5,027 bases of DNA. It comes from JBBQKF01 sp038326615 (lineage in GTDB: Bacteria > Bacillota > Clostridia > Saccharofermentanales > UBA5734). The notes below the pieces were generated by a model. That model ran no database searches and was not told the DNA's origin. It worked only from the letters and a program-made list of their open reading frames with translations. This document shows positions 1 to 5,027 of the stretch, piece by piece; the stretch's first letter is position 1; every line of letters starts with the position of its first letter. Position numbers and translations under genes: made by a program. The stretch is taken from NCBI GenBank assembly GCA_038326615.1, contig JBBQKF010000162.1, forward strand, positions 1 through 5,027. The letters run 5' to 3'.

Positions 1-226
1 TTTTCTTGATTTTATCTTGCTCCAATATTTCACGTACAAATGGTCGAATAAGATCACTTTTTGCATCACGGTTCTTAATCATAGTTGGTTCATTGAAATC
101 ATCACACTCGATATATTTCTTTATGGTGCGATAATTATGTCCTGTTGCTTTTTCTATTTCCGTTAAAGATTTTCCTTTATCGAAAAATAGTTTTCGTATA
201 TAATGGGTTTGAGTAATTGTCAGCAC
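1..226 (-). CDS. istA: IS21-family transposase IstA, N-terminal part (runs off left edge)
   Basis: The first 75 residues of a DDE-type transposase of the IS21 family, which works with the ATPase IstB to move the element. The visible part begins with VLTITQTHYIRKLFFDKGKS and continues through TEIEKATGHNYRTIKKYIE, the helix-turn-helix typical of the IstA N-terminus (about residues 18-45), which binds the element ends. The catalytic core and istB lie outside the window, so intactness cannot be judged. The GTG start at 226 is chosen because AAAGGAG (236-242) sits about 9 nt upstream and the family's proteins begin at this point. The frame is open across the whole visible part. Family assignment is from recognition of the N-terminal motif, not from a search. 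Confidence 0.8.
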   Translation of the reverse strand, partial: MLTITQTHYIRKLFFDKGKSLTEIEKATGHNYRTIKKYIECDDFNEPTMIKNRDAKSDLIRPFVREILEQDKIKK

Positions 227-261
227 GTCCTTTCACTCCTTTAAGTATTAGTCTACCTAAA

Positions 262-290
262 AGGATATTTGATTGAGGTTGTACTGGCAA
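262..290 (-). promoter_or_regulatory. Predicted promoter of the transposase gene
   Basis: On the minus strand TTGCCA (290-285, five of six matches to the -35 consensus) is followed by a 17-bp spacer and TATCCT (267-262, four of six matches to -10). The start of transcription would fall near 255, leaving a leader of about 30 nt that includes the ribosome binding site of the transposase gene. Prediction from sequence match and spacing only. Confidence 0.45.
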
Positions 291-337
291 TTACTTTTTG
301 TATTTTTAATTGCCATTCATTGTATTTTTAGATTACC
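286..337 (-). repeat. Repeated terminal motifs of the IS21 element
   Basis: Two imperfect direct repeats of about 22 bp, at 337-315 and 314-293 on the minus strand, each begin GGTAAT/GGCAAT and share AAAAATACAA. In addition GGCAATT (286-292, plus) and AATTGCC (308-314, plus) form a 7-bp inverted repeat around a 15-nt AT-rich loop. Multiple short repeats at the ends are usual for IS21 elements, where they are transposase binding sites; that role is inferred here. The inverted repeat places a TTGCCA box on each strand, one reading into the element and one reading out of it. Confidence 0.6.
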
Positions 338-339
338 AT
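310..339 (+). promoter_or_regulatory. Possible outward-reading promoter at the IS end
   Basis: On the plus strand TTGCCA (310-315, five of six matches to -35) is followed after 18 bp by TACCAT (334-339, four of six to -10), which would start transcription at the IS-host junction and run into the truncated sensor gene. Outward -35 boxes at IS21 ends are an established feature of the family, but the -10 here is weak. I see no other good promoter for the downstream genes between the IS end and 362. Confidence 0.25.
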
Positions 340-361
340 AAACAGCTTAACAAGTTATATT

Positions 362-1432
362 GTGCTATCAAGCTTTCTAAACACATTGATTGTGTCTATT
401 GCATCAAAGAAGCTAATGCTTTCCTGTTACATAGCAGTAGCTTCTTCGATGTTGCTCGTATCCATAGCAAAATTACTTGAACTTGTAGCGCCTATTGCTG
501 CTATAAAAGCGACATGGATCAATATTCAATTTATCTTCACAACCATTGCATTGTTGGGATTAATATGTTTTCTAGTAGTAATATTTTATGAAAGAAAGTT
601 GAGCCGTAACAAATTTATTTTTTTAGTAGCAGTACTATTTATCACAGCGGCTTTAAGTTGGGTCTATTATGATAAAATTTCACAAATAGCAAGCGTCTAT
701 GTAATCATCGTCATGTCCTTAAGTGTCAATTTGATTGTGTTTTTCAATCGAAACAATATTTTTCCTGAAATTGAACGCTCGCTGGATCATATTATTAAAG
801 CGTTCAGAGAAAGTGTGGCAATTTTTGACACTCAAGGTAGTTTAGTAGATATGAAATTACTTGGACTTCAAGGGTCTGTCATTGCATTTGATACAAAGAC
901 AATGGCATCTTTTGTTGAACAAATTAATAGCGCTTCAAAAGAGTTGTCTTTAGAGATTCATTGTATTCAATCTTTAAAAAATGAAGCCTATGAAAAAGAA
1001 ATAAAGATTGAGCGAAATGATGTTGTGAATTATTATGTTTTTAACGCAAGTATTATTAATAATAAAAGAGCTAAAAAGGTAGGCACGGTGTTCACAATAA
1101 GCGAAATTACTGAAAGCAAGCTTATTTCAATGGCACTTAACGAAAAATATTTTGAGCTTCAAAACCTTAACTTGGAACTAGGAAATTATATGAATATTGT
1201 TGACAGCCTTGAAGTGGAGAAAGAAAGAACTCAGATTGCAAGAGAAATAAATAGCACAGTGGGCCAAAAGTTAACAGAAATTCTTTCTGTCCTTGAAGTG
1301 ATTAAATTGACTCAAAAGGAAGAGGCTTTGGTTTTTGATAAACCACTGAATGAAGCGATTGAAAGTTGTAGGGAAGTGCTTTCCGAGATCCGTGTTGTGG
1401 TGTCAAAGTTAATACCTGACAAAGAAAGGTAA
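362..1432 (+). CDS. Kinase-dead membrane sensor protein (HisKA_3-like, no His, no ATPase domain), probably 5'-truncated
   Basis: A 356-residue membrane protein with the layout of a sensor kinase but without the parts needed for catalysis. Hydrophobic helices lie at about 5-14 (partial), 20-37, 53-76, 85-102 and 109-128; a PAS-like region spans about 145-250, a coiled coil about 262-292, and HisKA_3-like dimerisation helices about 290-352. The H-box reads REINSTVGQ: Asn297 replaces the phospho-accepting His and Ser298 the following Asp. The protein stops at LIPDKER, with no N-box or glycine-rich ATP site. It aligns along its length with the kinase at 2101-3774 (for example SKKLMLSCY with RKNALLYTY), missing about 75 residues of the middle membrane region. 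The GTG start has no ribosome binding site, and the frame is open upstream to 332, across the IS junction. By alignment about 15-20 N-terminal residues, including much of the first helix, are lost to the insertion, so the true start is gone or displaced. It is 14 nt from the regulator gene and probably co-transcribed with it. Confidence 0.75.
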   Translation: MLSSFLNTLIVSIASKKLMLSCYIAVASSMLLVSIAKLLELVAPIAAIKATWINIQFIFTTIALLGLICFLVVIFYERKLSRNKFIFLVAVLFITAALSWVYYDKISQIASVYVIIVMSLSVNLIVFFNRNNIFPEIERSLDHIIKAFRESVAIFDTQGSLVDMKLLGLQGSVIAFDTKTMASFVEQINSASKELSLEIHCIQSLKNEAYEKEIKIERNDVVNYYVFNASIINNKRAKKVGTVFTISEITESKLISMALNEKYFELQNLNLELGNYMNIVDSLEVEKERTQIAREINSTVGQKLTEILSVLEVIKLTQKEEALVFDKPLNEAIESCREVLSEIRVVVSKLIPDKER

Positions 1433-1446
1433 AGAGGTTAAGCAAA

Positions 1447-2097
1447 TTGATAAAAATTGCGATTGCAGATGATCAAATCTTATTTAGAGAGATGTTAAGT
1501 ATTATGCTCGTCCAAGATTCTGAATTAGAAGTGGTTGGAAGTGCTGTTAATGGTGCCGAAATACTCGAAATTTGTAAAGAAAAAGCACCAGATATCGTGC
1601 TTCTTGACGTTAAAATGCCTGATTCAGATGGCATCTATGCGCTATTAAGAATTAAAGAGAACTATCCAAGTATAAAGGTGGTTATGTTAACTACTTTTGA
1701 AGAGGAAGATTATATTTTAAAGGCGTGTACACATGCAGCGGATGGCTATATCTTAAAAGATATAAAACCAGAGGCTCTAATTCATACCATAAAATGTGTA
1801 AGAGATGGCATGTTTGTAATGCATAAAAGTGTGCAACAATATATTGTAAAGCAGCTTTCGAAAATTGAAAAAGCGTATGAAATTCTTGAGGCAGCAGATG
1901 AACAATTTGATTTTGATAGCACGGACTTGGAAGTGCTAAAGCTTCTTTCTAGAGGTAAAAATAATTCTGAAATAGCGAAAGAAATTAATTATTCGGAAGG
2001 TACTGTAAAAAATAGAATTTCTAGAATGCTTGATATCACTGCGCTTAAGGATAGAACACAGCTTGCTATATTTGCACTGCGAAACAATATTATCTAA
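1447..2097 (+). CDS. LuxR/NarL-family response regulator
   Basis: A 216-residue cytoplasmic two-component regulator that binds DNA when phosphorylated. The receiver domain (about 1-120) is complete: acidic pair Asp8-Asp9, phospho-acceptor Asp54 in LLDVKMPDSDG, Thr82 and Lys104 (YILKD). A linker of about 30 residues leads to a LuxR-type helix-turn-helix (about 153-216), with LLSRGKNNSEIAKEINYSEG and TVKNRISRML as the DNA-contact region. Length is normal for the family. The start is TTG at 1447, supported by AGAGG (1433-1437) 9 nt upstream and by the conserved IKIAIADDQ opening. The gene follows the kinase-dead sensor by 14 nt, so the two probably form an operon. Since that sensor cannot phosphorylate it, the likely donor is the convergent kinase. 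Target genes are unknown; the lipoprotein genes beyond the kinase are candidates. Confidence 0.93.
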   Translation: MIKIAIADDQILFREMLSIMLVQDSELEVVGSAVNGAEILEICKEKAPDIVLLDVKMPDSDGIYALLRIKENYPSIKVVMLTTFEEEDYILKACTHAADGYILKDIKPEALIHTIKCVRDGMFVMHKSVQQYIVKQLSKIEKAYEILEAADEQFDFDSTDLEVLKLLSRGKNNSEIAKEINYSEGTVKNRISRMLDITALKDRTQLAIFALRNNII

Positions 2098-2100
2098 GCA

Positions 2101-3774
2101 TCAATTCGGAATGGTGGCTTTTATAATGAATCCTTTATCTAATGAGCCGTAATCCAATGAACCGTTTAGCATTGTAACAATACGCGCCTTCATTCCTGAA
2201 AGGCCATAACCATGTATGATTTCGGAGCATCCGATACCATTATCGATAATATGGATTTCTAGCTGGGCATTATGGAACCGAAGTATAATATCTATTTTTT
2301 CAGCCTTTCCATGCTTAATTGCATTTGTGATCGCTTCTTGACACAATCGAATGACCGCATCATCGATTGCTTTTGAAAGTGTGGACGTCGCATTGCCTTG
2401 AATTATGAAATCAATATTTTGTCCGATTTTTCGAGTGTTCATTACAACGGTTTCAAGTGCTGTGATTAAGGGATTCATTGGACTTATGGATTCATTAAAC
2501 GCATATAACAGCGCATAATCTGTTTGATTTTTTGCATCTTTTAAGATTGTAATCGCTTGAATCAATTTTTCCTTTGCCATTTTTGGATCTTTTTCTAAAG
2601 ATAGCTTAGCAACTTCTAGGATAGAAAGCGTAAGGACAATGGAGTGTCCTAGAATATCATGTAGCTCTCGCCCTATGAAGTTCCTTGTTTTATAGATGGC
2701 AAGGCTTTGTTTTGTATCCACTCTTTTGCTTAATATAGCATTTGCGTTCTTAAGTGCTTCATTTTTATTGGATATATTTTGTAATGCATTTTCCTGGAAG
2801 GTTTTATCAGTGAAGCTCAATATATAGCCATTGTTTTTTCGCTTGTTTGTCAGTGCGGTCAGCGATAATTCAAAGTGCTTTCCCGTAGCTGAAATATAAT
2901 CTTTCTTGAAGGCTATGTCCTGATCCTTTTGGTTTAAAACAGCTTTCAAAATTTCATTTGATTCTGACGTCATGAGACAAGATTGATTTTGCGCCACAAC
3001 AACCATGTGGTGATTCATCAGAAAAATACCTTCGGGAATTTGATTGTAAACTTTTCGCCAGGCAATGTTTGAAAGGTCAAAAAAACGATATCGAAAGGTA
3101 GCAATTGCAAATAAGATCAGAGAAAGATTGCACGTTATAGGTGTAATATCAAATAATGGTCTAAAACCAAATAATGGTTTAAAGAGTTTCGCAACATATA
3201 AAATATTGATAACTAACGGAATGGCAACGGAAACTAATATAATCAGCGCTTGAATACGCTGGGCGCGTAATTCAAGAAAATAGTGATGGCCACAAAGAAA
3301 AATACCCATGAGCATTAAGGCATAAGTATAACCCTGATTCATATAAAATAAGGGGCCAAATGAATCCCTATAAAAGTCATAATAAGAATAAAACATCATA
3401 TGAAGTGAGTTTGTCATCATTGAAATATAAAAAAAGAGAGATGGGATACACAAATAAAATATCAATTTGGTGCTAGGTAATTTCCCTTTTGCATAAGTAA
3501 AAGCAAAGGTGAAAAAGGCTGGTCCAAGAAAACAATTTCCTAAGTATTGGGTCACGATAAAAAACCACCGGACGTCTTCGGTGGGTGAAACAGTTTTGAA
3601 AATTTTGGAAAGTAACCAAATTAAAAGTAATCCTTCCACAACCATGTAGGTGTAAAGAAGTGCATTTTTACGTGCTTTTAAATAGATATAAAAATTAATA
3701 CTGATTACAAAGATAATGGTGAATATATGCCATAATTCAATATAATAAATTTCGTAAGCAAGTTTTTCTGACAT
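2101..3774 (-). CDS. 7TM sensor histidine kinase (7TM-PAS-HisKA_3-HATPase_c)
   Basis: A complete 557-residue membrane kinase of the type that pairs with NarL/LuxR regulators. The N-terminal half has about seven membrane helices (roughly residues 12-225) resembling the histidine-kinase 7TM sensor domain. A PAS-like region follows (about 240-330), then a coiled coil and the HisKA_3 helices with phospho-acceptor His372 in GRELHDILGHS. The ATPase domain shows the N-box CQEAITNAIKHG (Asn484), the G1 box IDNGIG (Asp511) and the G2 box GYGLSGM, so all catalytic elements are present. I choose ATG at 3774 (MSEKLAYE) because GAGG lies 8 nt upstream; the frame stays open further upstream, but that part is antisense to the lipoprotein gene. 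An ATG two codons earlier is possible but too close to the ribosome binding site. A short hexapeptide repeat (LFKPLF-GFRPLF, 197-208) lies in a loop between late membrane helices. The gene converges on the regulator, its probable partner, with a 3-nt gap. Confidence 0.93.
   Translation of the reverse strand: MSEKLAYEIYYIELWHIFTIIFVISINFYIYLKARKNALLYTYMVVEGLLLIWLLSKIFKTVSPTEDVRWFFIVTQYLGNCFLGPAFFTFAFTYAKGKLPSTKLIFYLCIPSLFFYISMMTNSLHMMFYSYYDFYRDSFGPLFYMNQGYTYALMLMGIFLCGHHYFLELRAQRIQALIILVSVAIPLVINILYVAKLFKPLFGFRPLFDITPITCNLSLILFAIATFRYRFFDLSNIAWRKVYNQIPEGIFLMNHHMVVVAQNQSCLMTSESNEILKAVLNQKDQDIAFKKDYISATGKHFELSLTALTNKRKNNGYILSFTDKTFQENALQNISNKNEALKNANAILSKRVDTKQSLAIYKTRNFIGRELHDILGHSIVLTLSILEVAKLSLEKDPKMAKEKLIQAITILKDAKNQTDYALLYAFNESISPMNPLITALETVVMNTRKIGQNIDFIIQGNATSTLSKAIDDAVIRLCQEAITNAIKHGKAEKIDIILRFHNAQLEIHIIDNGIGCSEIIHGYGLSGMKARIVTMLNGSLDYGSLDKGFIIKATIPN
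3151..3186 (-). repeat. 18-bp tandem repeat inside the kinase gene
   Basis: Two adjacent 18-bp units (3151-3168 and 3169-3186, 14 of 18 bases identical) encode LFKPLF and GFRPLF at residues 197-208 of the kinase. They lie in a loop between the last membrane helices of the sensor domain. The reading frame is kept, so this is a small in-frame duplication. Confidence 0.6.
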
Positions 3775-3808
3775 AACCATCACCTCAGTTCTATAGTTCC
3801 TTTTGTTG

Positions 3809-3817
3809 ATTCTAACA
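3809..3817 (-). promoter_or_regulatory. Predicted extended -10 promoter of the kinase gene
   Basis: On the minus strand TGT followed by TAGAAT (3817-3809) matches an extended -10 element (TGn plus five of six bases of TATAAT). No good -35 is visible 16-18 bp upstream, which extended -10 promoters can tolerate. The transcript would start near 3802 and give a leader of about 28 nt containing the ribosome binding site. The same 115-bp region must also hold the promoter for the divergent lipoprotein gene, which I could not place with confidence. Confidence 0.4.
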
Positions 3818-3889
3818 TATTTTAAAGAAACGTAACATTCTTTTTCAGTGGTTAAGAAATAAAAAATGATAACTAGAAGGAGTTTATCT

Positions 3890-4690
3890 ATGAAGAAATT
3901 TGCGATTTTTTTGTTAATTTTATTGTGTGTCACAAACCTGTTTGGTTGTGGTGCAAAGCAGGTTAATGAGGAGCAGGAGCAACCTACAGTGGCGGTGACG
4001 GAAGCTGACGTTCCAGAAAATGTAGAAACATCAACAGCTGAGGTATCCAATGAATCAGAATTAGCATGGCCAGAAGAATACTCAAAATGGGGCGTACCAC
4101 AGTTAGAAGTGGGTACCGTTATATTTTCTGACAACCGTAGCGGCGCGGGGCAGACCATGACGAAGGGCATCTTGGCGACTGTAAATATTGGTGGCATTAC
4201 GTCTGAAGATTTTGCAGACTATGACAAAGCACTTGCAACAGCGGGCTTTATCAAAAGCACCGATTCTTTAGGAGAGGCTTTATCCTTTTATGAGAAAACG
4301 GTTGATGGCGGGCTAATAAAAATAACGACGAGTTTTAGCGACAACACGGCGACCATTGTAGCTGAAAATACTGCGGCTGCCGCAGAAAAACCAACTTCAG
4401 ATGGAAAAACTTCTGTTTGGCCGAAGACAATCAAGGAAATTCCAGCGTTTACAGATGGCGATTACTTAGAGACAATAGAATTAGGCGGCAACATGTTTGC
4501 TATGACTTTCTTAAATGTAACAGACAAAGCGTTAGATGCTTATAGAAAAACGCTTTTAGACGCTGGTTTTGAAAAACAAGATGGAGACGATGAAGGCTAT
4601 GCCAAACTCGGTGAGTCTGCAGCATACTCAATTGGTTTAATACTAGACGGAACGACATTACAAATTATTGCTGCGTACGGCACTTATTAA
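3890..4690 (+). CDS. Lipoprotein with two WP...AGF modules
   Basis: A 266-residue predicted surface lipoprotein. The signal peptide MKKFAIFLLILLCVTNLFGC has a lipobox LFGC with lipidation at Cys20. An acidic, Thr/Val/Pro-containing linker (about 21-58) is followed by two related domains. Module 1 (about 60-165) starts WPEEYSKWGVP and has DYDKALATAGF (Ala118-Phe120); module 2 (about 177-266) starts WPKTIKEIP and has AYRKTLLDAGF (Ala225-Phe227). Each ends in a beta-rich stretch. Similar WP/AGF domains occur in Clostridia lipoproteins of unknown function; I do not assign a Pfam name with certainty. An Ala-rich linker joins the modules. The ATG at 3890 is chosen over the one at 3866 because AGAAGGAG (3875-3882) sits 7 nt upstream and the signal peptide starts there. 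The gene is divergent from the kinase and 34 nt upstream of a second lipoprotein gene, probably one operon. Function unknown; a role at the cell envelope is inferred from the signal. Confidence 0.88.
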   Translation: MKKFAIFLLILLCVTNLFGCGAKQVNEEQEQPTVAVTEADVPENVETSTAEVSNESELAWPEEYSKWGVPQLEVGTVIFSDNRSGAGQTMTKGILATVNIGGITSEDFADYDKALATAGFIKSTDSLGEALSFYEKTVDGGLIKITTSFSDNTATIVAENTAAAAEKPTSDGKTSVWPKTIKEIPAFTDGDYLETIELGGNMFAMTFLNVTDKALDAYRKTLLDAGFEKQDGDDEGYAKLGESAAYSIGLILDGTTLQIIAAYGTY

Positions 4691-4724
4691 GCGGTTTCAG
4701 AAGTCTTATTCAGGAGGAAAACAC

Positions 4725-5027
4725 ATGAGAGGATACTTGAGACTACTGTTATTTGCACTTGTGGCTATAATGCTTACTGCTTGTGCACCAGCACCTATGA
4801 CGCCACCCAAAATTGAAGGGGCTTCCATTGAAGATATGCCATTAACTGACAATATGTCAGATGCTATAAATGATGTTATGGATGCGCTTGGCTCAGCACC
4901 GGAGAATGTCATAGGATTTGGCATTGGTTTTAATAAACCTAAAGCGACGCCAATTAGTGCAGATGAAATTATAATGCTGCGCAGTTTGTATGAAACCGCT
5001 CAAAAAACTTTTTCATCTCCAGAATCG
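4725..5027 (+). CDS. Putative lipoprotein, N-terminal part (runs off right edge)
   Basis: An open frame of 101 codons with no stop before the window ends. The start ATG follows a near-perfect AGGAGG (4712-4717) with 7-nt spacing. The signal peptide MRGYLRLLLFALVAIMLTAC has the lipobox LTAC with lipidation at Cys20, followed by a Pro-rich stretch (APAPMTPPK). The visible mature part has no domain I recognise; it includes a Gly-rich segment (VIGFGIGF, about residues 63-70) and ends in a probable helix (ADEIIMLRSLYETAQ). It does not show the WP...AGF module of its upstream neighbour in the part seen. The 34-nt gap and shared orientation suggest co-transcription with that gene. Total length and function are unknown. 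Confidence 0.8.
   Translation, partial: MRGYLRLLLFALVAIMLTACAPAPMTPPKIEGASIEDMPLTDNMSDAINDVMDALGSAPENVIGFGIGFNKPKATPISADEIIMLRSLYETAQKTFSSPES

Larger units (their letters stand above)
1..344 (-). mobile_element. IS21-family insertion sequence, istA-proximal end (partial)
   Basis: One end of an IS21-family element that continues beyond the left edge of the window. The internal part carries the start of an IstA-like transposase reading leftward. The outer part (about 286-344) has the kind of terminus known for this family: it starts with TG on the minus strand (TGTTTATGG, ending at 344) and contains repeated AT-rich motifs built around TAAAAATACAA. The outer boundary at 344 is my placement from the terminal TG and the last repeat unit, with an uncertainty of a few bases. 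IS21 elements normally make a 4-8 bp target duplication; the partner copy would lie outside the window, so it cannot be confirmed. Insertion is immediately upstream of the sensor gene at 362 and seems to have removed its 5' end. Confidence 0.75.

Noticed and set aside
3065..3253. 62-codon plus-strand open frame inside the kinase gene
   Set aside because: No supporting ribosome binding site or recognisable protein; it is a shadow of the kinase coding sequence.
3866..3889. Earlier ATG at 3866 as start of the first lipoprotein
   Set aside because: It would place the ribosome binding site inside the coding region and add eight residues before a typical signal peptide; ATG 3890 has ideal spacing.
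3775..4197. Upstream extension of the kinase reading frame on the minus strand (about 141 more codons)
   Set aside because: It is antisense to the well-supported lipoprotein gene, and the ribosome binding site and membrane-protein N-terminus point to the start at 3774.
4371..4385. Perfect 6-bp stem with 3-nt loop (CTGCGG/CCGCAG) considered as a terminator
   Set aside because: It lies inside the lipoprotein gene in the Ala-rich linker, and neither strand has a proper T-run after the hairpin.
4706..4924. 72-codon minus-strand open frame near the right end
   Set aside because: It is antisense to the second lipoprotein gene, which has a strong ribosome binding site and a lipobox; the minus frame has neither.

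Overview
The window is low-GC DNA typical of a Bacillota species, most likely an anaerobic Clostridia-type organism. This rests on strong AGGAG-type ribosome binding sites, GTG/TTG starts, a 7TM-type sensor kinase paired with a LuxR/NarL-family regulator, and short-signal lipoproteins. The assignment is inferred from style; no marker gene is present.

Layout. Positions 1-344 (minus) are the istA-proximal end of an IS21-family insertion sequence: the N-terminus of the IstA transposase, its promoter, and a terminus with repeated motifs. The element runs off the left edge. Directly beside it, 362-1432 (plus) encodes a membrane sensor protein that looks like a histidine kinase but lacks both the phospho-accepting histidine and the ATP-binding domain; its 5' end appears to have been removed by the insertion. 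Next comes a complete LuxR-type response regulator (1447-2097, plus). Converging on it with only 3 nt between stop codons is a complete 7TM-PAS-HisKA_3-HATPase sensor kinase (2101-3774, minus). Divergent from the kinase is a probable two-gene lipoprotein operon: a 266-residue lipoprotein with two copies of a small WP...AGF module (3890-4690) and a second, unidentified lipoprotein cut by the right edge (4725 onwards).

How the genes may work together. The complete kinase is the only protein in view that can phosphorylate the regulator. The kinase-dead sensor has the same fold order (membrane helices, PAS-like region, coiled coil, dimerisation helices) and aligns with the kinase along its length. 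It may therefore be a diverged paralog that modulates the kinase or regulator by heterodimer formation. The lipoproteins share a divergent intergenic region with the kinase and could be targets or surface partners of the system. This three-part arrangement (pseudokinase, regulator, convergent active kinase) is the most interesting content. An IS21 insertion has probably damaged or rewired the pseudokinase-regulator operon in this strain.
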